Positions 14,389 through 22,714 of a DNA stretch of 40,601 nt are shown here, in pieces. This stretch comes from a virus. Under the pieces are notes generated by a model. It searched no databases. It was not told where the DNA came from and was given only the letters and a program-made list of their open reading frames with translations. A program made the position numbers and the translations under genes. Where the stretch lies: positions 1 to 40,601 of the IMG/VR virus record IMGVR_UViG_3300032668_000056. One strand, 5' to 3'. Positions within the stretch are counted from its first letter, which is position 1. Every line of letters begins with the position of its first letter.

Positions 14389-16683
14389 GTGGCAACATAC
14401 GGAATTGATTACTACGGCCGCGGCTACTACGGAAACGTAAGCCTAGCTAACTTTGACGCAAACCCTTTTACAGCCGCGCCTCTTGACTATGGCAAGATCT
14501 ATCTTCAATGGAACACGCCTACAGGTAACTATTCAGGCATCCGCCTTGTTCGTAACGGTAGCGGTTTTCCTCAAACTGCCGATGATGGAGACGTTCTAGT
14601 AGACGGCAGCTATGGAACAGTAGCAAACGACTTTTACGACCCATCACCTTACGGCTACGACGGAACCTTGCCTATGGGCAAGTTCTTCTACTACTCAATC
14701 TTTGTTTCAGACACTGATACAGGCCAATGGGTGCGTGCTGCAAATGCTGCTGGCCTATCTGTCAAAAATTACGGTACGCCAGACGCTATGTACGATTACC
14801 TTCCTGGTATCTATAAGACAACAGACATTACAGCTCCAGTAGACACCTCTGATAACCCAATTCTCTCTGGGTTTTTAAAGATCTTTGGCTTTTACTACGA
14901 CATGATGCGCACAGAGATCGACAACATCACATCACGCTATGACGTAGCTAACCTTTCTGGAAATCTAATTCCTGGCTTGATGCAGCAGTTCGGCATCCAG
15001 TACGAACCTGAGCTAGGTCTTGCTCGTGGACGATCGTTCCTCTCTAACGTAGTACATATTAACAAAACCAAGGGAAGCCTTGCGGGAGTTCAAGATTACG
15101 TTAAATCCTTTACAGGTAACGCTGGAATTGTGACATTGGGTAAGAACTTGATGCTTGACATCAATGACTCTTCTGCGGAGCAGAGTATTGGTAGTTGGAC
15201 AGTCACTAATGCCACGATCACTCAGCATGTTCCTCAATTTATTACCTCGTGGTCGGTAAGCGCTAGCACCTCATCTAGCACTCTCACGGTCACAGTGCCA
15301 AGTACAGCAGAGTTTTCTACGGGCAATACCATTGAGATCTACGGAACTACGCTTATTAACGGCACCTATACGCTTACAGGAACAACCACGTCTACAGTTT
15401 CAATGGTGACCGCGACTCCGTTTCCTACTGCTCAAAGCGGCACTGGTGGCCAGATTTCTAAGCATGCTCCGTACAACGAGACGGCTAATCCTTACGGTGT
15501 CCAAAATGGCCGTAACGGTGAATTTAAGATTACTGCTACAGGTACCTCAGCCATTACTGGCACATGCTTAAACACATCAGTAGCTATTGCAGTAGGAAAC
15601 GACACTACAACAACCTACTACCAGAGCCCTACCTCTCACAGCATTGGTGTATCCGCTTCTACCGAGTACACCCTCAGCTATAGAGCTTGGTCATACGCAA
15701 CAGCACGTAGCTTTAAGGCTGGAATTAACTGGTACGACCGCACAGGAACAATCATCGGCAGCACCGCACTCGGTTCAGCAACAACATCAACTACAACTTC
15801 TTGGACGACTATCAGCGTAACAGCTACCTCTCCAAGCAATGCTGTATTTGCTATTCCAGTATTTACTATCGCTAGCCCGACTGCCAACGAAGTCCACTTC
15901 CTAGATGCGTTTCAGTTTGAGGCAGGTGGATCAGTTACCTACTTCCAAGAGTCTCGCTTAGTGCAGATAGCAGTCGCCGCAAACCGAGTCAACCTCTTTG
16001 TTAATCCTAACTTTGAGTACAGCACGAATGCTCCTTGGACTGCTACTAACGGAACACTGATTACGCAGTCGGACACTGTAGTACCTAACTCATCACCTAA
16101 CATTGCTATCAGCTCAAGCGCTTTAGAGCTTCATAACTCAAGCACCTCAGCAGTTACCTTAAGCTCAGCAGCTACTTCAGCTGACTACATGCCAGTGCTT
16201 AGCAATGAGACCTACACCTTTAGCGGTTACTTCTTTATGTCACCAGATGATGGAGCACCTGCTCCGCAAGGAATTTACTTCAAGACAATCTGGTATGACT
16301 CAAGTAACACACTCATCTCGTCTAGCTTTAGCCAGACGTTTACAGTAAGTACTACTGAGTGGAACAGATTCTCGTTTACAACGGCTTCTCCTAATAATGC
16401 TGCTAGCTGTAAGTTTCAGGTCGTATGGCCAGCACCTACTACCACAGGCATTGCGATATTGATGGATGCCTTCCTATTTGAGGCCTCTGCTTATGTGGAC
16501 AGCTTCTTTGACGGAAGCTTTGGTTACGCTGATCTAGGCGATGTAACTTGGAAGGGCACACCTAATCAGAGCCCTAGTTACTACTACCGTAACCGCTTTG
16601 CTACGCAGAACCGCGTCAACGAGACACTGCCTAACTACCTGATGATAGGAACTAACTTTGCAACTTATTACGCGCAAGCGTAG
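14389..16683 (+). CDS. gpI-like baseplate protein fused to carbohydrate-binding-like modules
   Basis: A 764-residue protein from GTG 14389 with AAGGA upstream. The first ~125 residues look like a fibronectin-type strand domain (TAAPLDYGKIYLQWNTPTGN). Residues ~130-250 resemble the P2 gpI tail protein: MYDYLPGIYK, MMRTEIDNIT, PGLMQQFGIQ, and NKTKGSLAGVQDYVKSFTG. Residues ~287-359 are an Ig-like insertion. Two tandem jelly-roll modules follow (about 365-525 and 538-724), each with the ending pattern LDAFQFEAGGSVTYFQES or MDAFLFEASAYVDSFFDG, as in carbohydrate-binding-like modules. This fused protein could be the receptor-binding protein, since no separate fibre gene appears nearby. Function of modules is inferred. 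Confidence 0.82.
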   Translation: MATYGIDYYGRGYYGNVSLANFDANPFTAAPLDYGKIYLQWNTPTGNYSGIRLVRNGSGFPQTADDGDVLVDGSYGTVANDFYDPSPYGYDGTLPMGKFFYYSIFVSDTDTGQWVRAANAAGLSVKNYGTPDAMYDYLPGIYKTTDITAPVDTSDNPILSGFLKIFGFYYDMMRTEIDNITSRYDVANLSGNLIPGLMQQFGIQYEPELGLARGRSFLSNVVHINKTKGSLAGVQDYVKSFTGNAGIVTLGKNLMLDINDSSAEQSIGSWTVTNATITQHVPQFITSWSVSASTSSSTLTVTVPSTAEFSTGNTIEIYGTTLINGTYTLTGTTTSTVSMVTATPFPTAQSGTGGQISKHAPYNETANPYGVQNGRNGEFKITATGTSAITGTCLNTSVAIAVGNDTTTTYYQSPTSHSIGVSASTEYTLSYRAWSYATARSFKAGINWYDRTGTIIGSTALGSATTSTTTSWTTISVTATSPSNAVFAIPVFTIASPTANEVHFLDAFQFEAGGSVTYFQESRLVQIAVAANRVNLFVNPNFEYSTNAPWTATNGTLITQSDTVVPNSSPNIAISSSALELHNSSTSAVTLSSAATSADYMPVLSNETYTFSGYFFMSPDDGAPAPQGIYFKTIWYDSSNTLISSSFSQTFTVSTTEWNRFSFTTASPNNAASCKFQVVWPAPTTTGIAILMDAFLFEASAYVDSFFDGSFGYADLGDVTWKGTPNQSPSYYYRNRFATQNRVNETLPNYLMIGTNFATYYAQA

Positions 16684-16692
16684 TATGGAGCT

Positions 16693-16947
16693 ATGACCAC
16701 CTTATTTTTAGTTTCAGGCTTTGTAGCCTTCTTCATAGCTGTCGTCGAACAGCTTGTTGATCTACGAGCCTTCAAGGCGCTTCTCTGCCTAATTCTATCT
16801 GCGGGGGCTGTGGCAATCGTAGGCGGGCTTACTACGCGCCAAGAAATCCTTTACACAGTTGGCGGTGCCTTCTTTGGTCCCATGCTTGCTTTAGCCACTG
16901 ACAAGATGTCGACATTTACCCAGGCGGTAGTGCGAACTCGCGAGTAG
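16693..16947 (+). CDS. Three-helix membrane protein, holin candidate
   Basis: An 84-residue protein from ATG 16693, with GGAG five bases upstream. Three hydrophobic segments are visible: residues ~3-22 (LFLVSGFVAFFIAVVEQLV), ~28-46 (FKALLCLILSAGAVAIVGG) and ~52-69 (EILYTVGGAFFGPMLALAT), with a charged C-terminal tail. Size, topology and position right after the baseplate genes fit a class I holin, which would form the membrane lesion for lysis. No endolysin gene follows, so the assignment rests on topology alone; a structural membrane protein is possible. Confidence 0.65.
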   Translation: MTTLFLVSGFVAFFIAVVEQLVDLRAFKALLCLILSAGAVAIVGGLTTRQEILYTVGGAFFGPMLALATDKMSTFTQAVVRTRE

Positions 16948-16950
16948 GTG

Positions 16951-16956
16951 TATCAT
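16951..16956 (+). promoter_or_regulatory. Possible -10 element of the replication operon
   Basis: TATCAT lies just after the stop of the membrane protein gene and 24 bases before the ATG at 16981, which has its own AAAGGGAG ribosome binding site. No clear -35 is visible at 16-18 bases. The same hexamer is used at 35532 in a leaderless arrangement. A promoter here would separate late structural genes from the replication block, which makes functional sense. Confidence 0.4.
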
Positions 16957-16980
16957 GGTCAACCTCTGAAAGGGAGAACC

Positions 16981-17583
16981 ATGAACTCATATATCGTAAT
17001 TGCTGGAAACGGCGAGACAAGCCGTAACAATCTAGAAGCTTTGGTTTCTGATTATGTAATCATGCTAAAGCAAAAGAAGAAGACGCCAATGCTGGCCTTC
17101 TTAGCTAACGACAAGCCTTCACTGGCCCAGACTTGGGCTTGGCAGTATGCCAAGGACAAGGGAATTGAGTGCACACTCTTTGCTGTCAAGGAATCGGCCG
17201 CTGGCAAACTAAGCCACATCTCATTTAACCAGTCCGACAACCCCGCCAAGTTAGCTATTGACGTCTTTGGAACAGAGGAGACTAATGTCTTCTTGCTTTG
17301 GGATGCCGATGACCCTGAAACCGTAGAGATCGCCTCTGAGTTCGCCTCAGCAGGCGTAGTTTGCTACGACCTGACAAATGGGCTCCTACCTATCGAACCA
17401 GTAGGCCCTAAATCGGCCCCAGAATCGCCTATGAAGCCCTTAGAGGCCGAAATGGTACTCAAGCCTGTCGTCTTGCCTGTCGAGGCCCCTAGCGTAACTA
17501 CAGAGCCCTCTGACAAGGCACAGGCAATCCGTCAGGCAGCCCTAGATTTTGCTGAAGCGATTATCAAAGCGATCAATGCTTAG
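16981..17583 (+). CDS. Rossmann-like protein at head of replication block
   Basis: A 200-residue protein; I use ATG 16981 because GGGAG sits seven bases before it, rather than a GTG at 16948 without one. The N-terminal ~130 residues look like a Rossmann-type alpha/beta fold: MNSYIVIAGNGETSRNNLEA, AFLANDKPSLAQTWAWQYAK and TNVFLLWDADDPETVEIA, with glycine-rich first loop and acidic strand ends. Residues ~135-175 are a Pro/Glu/Val-rich linker, followed by a C-terminal helix (AIRQAALDFAEAIIKAI). The fold might bind a nucleotide, but I recognise no named family. Its end overlaps the next gene by eight bases. Confidence 0.75.
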   Translation: MNSYIVIAGNGETSRNNLEALVSDYVIMLKQKKKTPMLAFLANDKPSLAQTWAWQYAKDKGIECTLFAVKESAAGKLSHISFNQSDNPAKLAIDVFGTEETNVFLLWDADDPETVEIASEFASAGVVCYDLTNGLLPIEPVGPKSAPESPMKPLEAEMVLKPVVLPVEAPSVTTEPSDKAQAIRQAALDFAEAIIKAINA

Positions 17584-18469
17584 CCTTCGCGCCACTGGGC
17601 TATATGCCTATATTTGCCAGAACCCTGACGAGTCTCTTTCGGCGATCTCAATCGCCAAGAAGTTTCAAGAGGGCGAGAAGGCTGTTCGCGCTGCCCTTAA
17701 CGAACTCCGTGAGGCTGGTTTGATCATAACCAGGACAATACGGACATCCAAAGGCCAGCTAATCAAGGTGACCGAGCTAGTAGCGGACTCCCAAAACCGA
17801 GCGGCGGAAACCGGCGGATACATACAGCTGAATGAGCTCTATAGCCAGAACAGCCTATTAACCCAAATAGCTAGTTCTTCTAATAGAGATATAAGCTTTG
17901 CTAATAGTAAAACGGAGTTTTACGAGGAAGAGAAGTTTGAGATAGGAGAAGAGATGGGCTACGAGTTCTTCGGCAAGACCTCCTCTGGAGATGATGAAGT
18001 GGCCGTAGAGCGTAAGAAGTTCGAAGACCAGAAGAAGGCCGAGTACCAAGAGGCCAAGCTAAAGAAGCATGAGGAGACGTTCCGTGCTCGTAAGGATGTG
18101 GCTCCAGAACTCTGGACCTCATCAGATACGGCCCGCCAGTTCTCATCCATGATCCACGACCGCTGGGATATTCCGCCTTGGAAGGTTTCCGACACGCCGC
18201 TATCGGCCGCTATCTATCAGGCACGCCAGAAGCACGACACCAATGGCGCTATAGAGCTGGTTATGCTTAAGATGTTCTTTGCTCAGGATAACGTCAAGGC
18301 TATGAAGGATCCGAACATCATGTGGCGTCACTTCATCTCTTCATTTGGCTCCTTGTCAGATCGTGCTAAGCTGGAGATGCCAGACCCTGAGAAGAGAGCA
18401 AGATCAGAAGAGCGAGCTGCTAAGGTTAACGCCTTCCTATTCGAGTTAGATGAGGATTCAGATGTATAA
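17576..18469 (+). CDS. Winged-helix replication initiator-like protein
   Basis: A 297-residue protein. I choose ATG 17576, which overlaps the upstream gene by eight bases; a TTG nine codons earlier is in frame but weaker. Residues ~5-60 form a winged helix-turn-helix: LSAISIAKKFQEGEKAVRAA and LNELREAGLIITRTIR. A charged coiled region follows (about 110-190, with KKFEDQKKAEYQEAKLKKHE), then a C-terminal globular domain with MIHDRWDIPPWKV. The layout, wHTH plus helical C-terminal domain directly before a DnaC-like loader and DnaB-like helicase, is that of phage replication initiators or DnaD-like proteins. Origin binding is inferred. Confidence 0.72.
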   Translation: MLSLRATGLYAYICQNPDESLSAISIAKKFQEGEKAVRAALNELREAGLIITRTIRTSKGQLIKVTELVADSQNRAAETGGYIQLNELYSQNSLLTQIASSSNRDISFANSKTEFYEEEKFEIGEEMGYEFFGKTSSGDDEVAVERKKFEDQKKAEYQEAKLKKHEETFRARKDVAPELWTSSDTARQFSSMIHDRWDIPPWKVSDTPLSAAIYQARQKHDTNGAIELVMLKMFFAQDNVKAMKDPNIMWRHFISSFGSLSDRAKLEMPDPEKRARSEERAAKVNAFLFELDEDSDV

Positions 18470-19157
18470 GCCAGAGGCACTAAAGGTAAAACGCAAAGCT
18501 TGGCTAAAGCTTTCAGGCGTTCCTGCATCTTCTACAGGTTGGCGCTTAGAGGATTGCACAGACCTTGATGCCGATGATGCAAAGAAGATCGCTGCATGGG
18601 TGGCACATGCTAAGAACGGTCGCATCATCCGAGCATTAGGTCAGAAAGGTTGTGGCAGAGGTCTACTGCTACATGGCGACCCAGGGTTCGGTAAGTCAAC
18701 AGTTGCTTCAGCGATCCTGCAGGAGATGATCACGAAGTTCATGCTCGTGTCATTTGACGCAGAAGCTCAAGTGGTCGTTCGCCCTTGCTACTTCTCTAGC
18801 TACAACGCTATTGTTGCGCTGAAGGGCAGCACGATGAACGATGAGGTTTCAGATGCTGACCTTAAGCTGATGTCAGGAATTATGGGCGAGTGTAAGGACG
18901 ATGCTTACAACGTACGTGTTCTTGTCATTGACGACATTGGTAAAGAGCATATGAGCCAAAGCGGTTGGCAACGTAACCTACTACATGACATTCTTCGTAC
19001 TCGTTACTCAAAAGGTTTACCTACTATCGTTACAACTAACTTAGAGGTAGATGATTGGGCACAAGTTTACGGAGAGGCTACAGGTAGCTTTATCAACGAA
19101 GCTTTTGGCATTATCGCCGTTAAAAGTAAGGCAGGTGATTTAAGATTAAAGGCATGA
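18462..19157 (+). CDS. DnaC-like helicase loader ATPase
   Basis: A 231-residue AAA+ protein. Two in-frame ATGs exist at 18450 and 18462; the second has GAGGA five bases upstream and gives an eight-base overlap, so I prefer it. Walker A is GDPGFGKST (Lys78), Walker B is VLVIDDIGKE, followed by the sensor-1-like PTIVTTNLE. The C-terminal end lies close to the AAA+ lid. Loaders of this type place the replicative helicase on DNA. The neighbours, a winged-helix initiator before and a DnaB-like helicase two genes later, agree. A helicase interaction domain at the N terminus is short. Confidence 0.85.
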   Translation: MYKPEALKVKRKAWLKLSGVPASSTGWRLEDCTDLDADDAKKIAAWVAHAKNGRIIRALGQKGCGRGLLLHGDPGFGKSTVASAILQEMITKFMLVSFDAEAQVVVRPCYFSSYNAIVALKGSTMNDEVSDADLKLMSGIMGECKDDAYNVRVLVIDDIGKEHMSQSGWQRNLLHDILRTRYSKGLPTIVTTNLEVDDWAQVYGEATGSFINEAFGIIAVKSKAGDLRLKA

Positions 19158-19450
19158 CGCAAAAGAAGTTGTTACAGGTATTTCTCAGCAAGACGCAGAC
19201 TCCAGGACCTGGCGTCTACGAAGTATCTATAGATGACTACGACAATCTGTCCTGTACATGCTCTGGATGGACTGCTAAGGCAACCTGTAAGCACACTCGT
19301 TTTGTTAACGCACGCATCGAGAGTAACGGTGGTACTTACCCGCTAGAGATCTCTGATAGAGCCAGCACTGAAGATGCTGATCTGGCTCAACGATCAGACG
19401 AAGCTTTTAGAAGTTTTATTATCAGATTCGGGAAAATAGAGGTTTACTAA
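19154..19450 (+). CDS. SWIM zinc-finger protein
   Basis: A 98-residue protein from ATG 19154 overlapping the previous stop by four bases (ATGA). It holds a SWIM-type zinc motif CxC-x8-CxH: Cys34, Cys36, Cys45 and His47 (SCTCSGWTAKATCKHTRFV). SWIM domains occur in proteins that bind DNA or protein partners, often with recombination or SNF2 helicases. Here it stands alone between helicase loader and helicase, and a SNF2-type helicase lies 3.5 kb downstream. The C-terminal ~50 residues are acidic/polar and unassigned. Confidence 0.82.
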   Translation: MTQKKLLQVFLSKTQTPGPGVYEVSIDDYDNLSCTCSGWTAKATCKHTRFVNARIESNGGTYPLEISDRASTEDADLAQRSDEAFRSFIIRFGKIEVY

Positions 19451-19453
19451 CAA

Positions 19454-19879
19454 ATGCTAAAAGGGGACATCAGTAACGCTTTACCAAGACGCTTCTTGGT
19501 TAACATTGATGTGGTACGTTCTTCCAAGCCGCAGATTAAAAAGCGTCTGGGTATCATTCCAACTGTTCAATACACGCATGAATACAACATGCAGATGCTT
19601 AGCCGTTTCTACATCCATACGGTTAAGGTAGGCGAAACGCTAGAGCTCTTCTCTGTAGAGAACTCTCAAGAAGAGCTTGACGAAATGATGGAGTACCTAG
19701 ATCGTATTGGGACTAATCCATTTCGCTACTTCACTTCTTACTCATCGCTGGCTCACGTAGTCGCAGAGCTTCCTTACCGACCAGAGCTTGTCGGAGTTGT
19801 AGATACCTCAGAACGTTTGCTACGTTACGGTCATTGGGGCATAACCCCAGAAGAATTTTTTGGAGGAAAGCGTGACTAA
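19454..19879 (+). CDS. Conserved-looking protein of unknown function
   Basis: A 141-residue protein from ATG 19454; the ribosome binding site is poor (GAGG 12 bases upstream), so coupling to the gene before is likely. It has a compact alpha/beta pattern: RRFLVNIDVVRSSKPQ, FYIHTVKVGETLELFSV, EELDEMMEYLDRIG, and a C-terminal ELVGVVDTSERLLRYGHWG. The VVDTSERxLRYGxxG ending is memorable and I believe it recurs next to helicase genes of actinophages, but I cannot give a function. It overlaps the helicase start by eight bases. Confidence 0.75.
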   Translation: MLKGDISNALPRRFLVNIDVVRSSKPQIKKRLGIIPTVQYTHEYNMQMLSRFYIHTVKVGETLELFSVENSQEELDEMMEYLDRIGTNPFRYFTSYSSLAHVVAELPYRPELVGVVDTSERLLRYGHWGITPEEFFGGKRD

Positions 19880-21119
19880 TGAAACTCGTATGCTGCATAA
19901 GGCAATCATTGACCGCAACCTCACGCCAGTATTCTCTCGTGGAGTAACTGACGACTGGTTCCGAGATGAGGGTGATCGACGACTTTTCTTGTTTATGCGT
20001 AAGCACTATGCTAACTACAGCGAGGTGCCTTCGCTCAACGCTATCAAAGATAACTTTCCTAACTTTGAGCTAGATACTGAGGTCTCTGACAGTATTGAGT
20101 ACCTAGTTGATAACGTCATTACCTCTCGTCGCAAAGAGGCGACTGAGAAGATCATTGATCGTGCTATCCGCACTATTGAGAAGGATAAAGACCATGAGGC
20201 TGCTCTTATTGAGATGCAGGGCGGTATCGCCGCTCTTGACCAAGAGGGATTTAGCTTCAAGTCAGACTACGACCTTACAGAAGATCCAGAGGCTCGTTTT
20301 CAAGAGTACTTGTCTCGTAAAGATCGTCCCGACTCTTTGCTTGGTTATGCCACAGGCTTTCCAACCATTGACTCAACACTAAGCGGTATCCAACGCGGCC
20401 AGCTCATTGTTATCGCTGCTTTGCCTAAGACAGGTAAGTCAACGCTACTAATGCAAATGGCTCTGAATATGCACAACGACGGCAAGTCAATTATGTTCGT
20501 TACCTTTGAGATGACTGCTTTTGAGCAAGCGCTTCGTTATGATGCTATGCGCTCTAAGCTTTCATACCAGCGCTTGTCTACAGGTACTATGACACCTGAT
20601 GAAGAGGCGCGATATAGCACCAACCTCAAAAACCTAAAGAGTTACGATGCTGGGTTCCACCTTGTAGGTTACGACACAGGGCCTTCTCTAACTGTTACAG
20701 GTATTGCTAACAAGATTCAAACGCTACAGCCAGACGTAGTAATCATTGATGGTACTTACCTTATGATCGATGAGAACGGCGAAAAGGTTGGTTCATCACA
20801 AGCAATCACCAACATCACACGTGGTACAAAGAAGCTAGCTATGCGAGCAAACCTACCTGTAATTATGTCTACTCAGTTCCTTGAGAGCAAGACTCGTGGT
20901 GGTAAGGCTGACATGTACTCAATCGGTTACTCATCTTCTTTTGGTCAAGACGCCGACGTAGTTTTTGGCCTTGAGAAGCAAGATGAGAACGTTGACGAGA
21001 TGCGCACTCTTAAGATTATGGCCAGCCGTAACTCTGGTCCTGCTGAGATCGAACTTACATGGGACTGGGATGGTAGTACGTTCCGAGAAGTCGACGAATC
21101 AGATTTGAATATTGACTGA
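19872..21119 (+). CDS. DnaB-like replicative helicase
   Basis: A 415-residue RecA-fold helicase. GTG 19872 is chosen because GGAGG lies five bases upstream; a TTG four codons earlier overlaps that site. The N-terminal ~140 residues are helical as in DnaB. The motor domain has TGFPTIDSTLSGIQRGQLIV, Walker A PKTGKST (Lys189), VTFEMTAFEQALRYDAM, Walker B DVVIIDGTYLM, and an arginine-finger-like region MASRNSGPAEIEL. It unwinds DNA at the fork as a hexamer. The primase gene follows with a one-base overlap, so helicase and primase are co-translated. Confidence 0.9.
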   Translation: MTNETRMLHKAIIDRNLTPVFSRGVTDDWFRDEGDRRLFLFMRKHYANYSEVPSLNAIKDNFPNFELDTEVSDSIEYLVDNVITSRRKEATEKIIDRAIRTIEKDKDHEAALIEMQGGIAALDQEGFSFKSDYDLTEDPEARFQEYLSRKDRPDSLLGYATGFPTIDSTLSGIQRGQLIVIAALPKTGKSTLLMQMALNMHNDGKSIMFVTFEMTAFEQALRYDAMRSKLSYQRLSTGTMTPDEEARYSTNLKNLKSYDAGFHLVGYDTGPSLTVTGIANKIQTLQPDVVIIDGTYLMIDENGEKVGSSQAITNITRGTKKLAMRANLPVIMSTQFLESKTRGGKADMYSIGYSSSFGQDADVVFGLEKQDENVDEMRTLKIMASRNSGPAEIELTWDWDGSTFREVDESDLNID

Positions 21120-22051
21120 TGACTACGGGGGAGATGGAAGACCTTCTTGCTCGTCTGGGCATTGAGGTAACTGGCGTACGTGGCGATGAGGTTCAGGCTA
21201 AATGCCCTGGGCACCTCTTCAACACGGGTAAAGAAGACCGCAACCCTTCTTGGTCAATAAATGCTGAGACAGGTGCGCATATCTGCTTCTCCTGTGGGTT
21301 TAAGGGCGGTGTTAACTACCTAGTTAGCTTTATGGGTGGCTCAGAAGACACAGAGAAGTGGCTAGAAGAAAACACCAAGCATCTGAGCATGGCGTTTGAC
21401 GCGATGAAGCGCTCGCTTAACCCAGAAAAAGAAAAGATCGAGTATCTAGATGAGTCGATGCTTGCTATCTACACAGAGCCTCCAGCTGACGCACTGAAGT
21501 CTCGAGGCCTAAGCCCTATGGCTGCTCACCTCTACAACTTGCTGTGGGATCCTCGTACAGAGTGCTGGATTATTCCTATACGCGACCCTAAGAACAATAA
21601 GCTCCTAGGTTGGCAGGAGAAGGGGCATACAAGCCGTTACTTTAAGAACCAACCTGCTGGTATTAAGAAGAGCCGAGCACTTTATGGGTACAACGAGTAC
21701 TCAAGCGGAGACATGATCCTTGTAGAGTCGCCATTAGACGTAGTACGCCTTGCCTCTGTAGGAATACTTGGGGGCGTTGCTGCGTATGGAGCCCTAGTGT
21801 CTAAGGATCAACTAGAGCTACTTAAAAGCGCTGAACGCTTAGTCATAGCTTTAGACAACGACGACGCAGGTAGAAAGTCAGCCGAACAGTTGTTTGATTG
21901 GGCAAAGTCTATTAGTCTAGGCATCTGGTTCTTCAACTACAGCGGCATCGACGTTAAGGACGTCGGCGGTATGAGCAAAGCTGAGATCGAATCAGGCCTA
22001 GCTAGTGCTAGACATAGTTTGAGAGGACGCTCCGCTGTCTACAGAAGATAA
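21119..22051 (+). CDS. DnaG-like primase
   Basis: A 310-residue protein from ATG 21119, overlapping the helicase stop by one base. An N-terminal zinc-binding module has Cys29, His32, Cys56 and Cys59 (KCPGH ... CFSCGFKGG). A TOPRIM core follows, with Glu203 in ILVESPLDVVR and the acidic pair Asp246/Asp248 in ALDNDDAGR. The RNA polymerase basic patch is in the middle region. It lacks a helicase or helicase-binding C-terminal domain, so it must act with the adjacent DnaB-like helicase. Length is near that of compact phage primases. It makes primers for lagging-strand synthesis. Confidence 0.9.
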   Translation: MTTGEMEDLLARLGIEVTGVRGDEVQAKCPGHLFNTGKEDRNPSWSINAETGAHICFSCGFKGGVNYLVSFMGGSEDTEKWLEENTKHLSMAFDAMKRSLNPEKEKIEYLDESMLAIYTEPPADALKSRGLSPMAAHLYNLLWDPRTECWIIPIRDPKNNKLLGWQEKGHTSRYFKNQPAGIKKSRALYGYNEYSSGDMILVESPLDVVRLASVGILGGVAAYGALVSKDQLELLKSAERLVIALDNDDAGRKSAEQLFDWAKSISLGIWFFNYSGIDVKDVGGMSKAEIESGLASARHSLRGRSAVYRR

Positions 22052-22079
22052 GATACGACGCCTTTCAATAGTGCTTCGT

Positions 22080-22184
22080 ATGATGAGCGGTCAATGTGCC
22101 CACACAAGTAACTTCAGATTAAGAGCCGATTGCATAACTTGTATGGCTGAGGAAATATTAGAGGAGGTAGAAACATGGCAATGA
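22080..22184 (+). CDS. Small zinc-knuckle-like ORF (34 aa)
   Basis: In the 123-base gap between primase and dNMP kinase an ORF runs from ATG 22080 (or GTG 22071) to TGA 22182-22184, overlapping the kinase start by ten bases. It encodes MMSGQCAHTSNFRLRADCIT and then CMAEEILEEVETWQ. Cys6, His8, Cys18 and Cys21 give a CxH-x9-CxxC pattern that could bind one zinc ion. There is no clear ribosome binding site. Small Cys/His proteins of this kind are common in actinophages. The motif is the main evidence; translation is not certain. Confidence 0.45.
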   Translation: MMSGQCAHTSNFRLRADCITCMAEEILEEVETWQ

Positions 22185-22714
22185 TCATCGGACTAACAGG
22201 GTACGCCCAATCTGGCAAGGACTCAGTTGCTTCAGTGTTAATAGAGAAATACGGCTTTGAGCGGGTGGCTTTTGCTGACCCGATTAAATCATTTCTAATG
22301 GAGCTTAACCCAGTACTAGAGACAGGCTATCGTCTTCGTGAAACTGTTAGTGATTATGGCTGGGAGCTAGCCAAGGCAAAGACAGAGGTTCGCCGTCTAC
22401 TTCAAGCTACAGGTATGGCAGCTCGCACAGCGCTTGGTCAGGATATCTGGGTACTATGCGCTCTTCGTGCTATCTCTGACAATAACCAGTCTTACGTTAT
22501 TACAGACGTCCGCTTTGACAACGAGGCGAGAATGATCAAGAACCTAAATGGTCAACTATGGCGTGTAGAGCGCCCAGGGGTTGGCCCAGTAAACGATCAC
22601 GTCTCTGAGACCACAATCCAGGAGTTTGAGGTTTCACAGACCTTCCTGAACTCTGGTACCTTAGAGGACCTAGAGGCACAGGTAACTACGCGTATGAAGG
22701 GCTTACTGGTTTGA
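22175..22714 (+). CDS. Deoxynucleoside monophosphate kinase
   Basis: A 179-residue P-loop kinase from ATG 22175, preceded by GAGGAGG. Walker A is GYAQSGKDS (Lys15), followed by VASVLIEKYGFERVAFADPI, where the AFADP segment matches the base/phosphate-binding loop of phage dNMP kinases. Further features are LLQATGMAARTALGQDIWV and YVITDVRFDNEARMIK, the family's conserved DVRF motif. It would phosphorylate dNMPs to supply replication. The product ends in a TTGA overlap with the SNF2-type helicase. Confidence 0.88.
   Translation: MAMIIGLTGYAQSGKDSVASVLIEKYGFERVAFADPIKSFLMELNPVLETGYRLRETVSDYGWELAKAKTEVRRLLQATGMAARTALGQDIWVLCALRAISDNNQSYVITDVRFDNEARMIKNLNGQLWRVERPGVGPVNDHVSETTIQEFEVSQTFLNSGTLEDLEAQVTTRMKGLLV

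Noticed and set aside
16948-16980. Upstream GTG start for the Rossmann-like gene
   Set aside because: The ATG at 16981 has a good GGGAG site, while the GTG has none and overlaps the possible -10 element.
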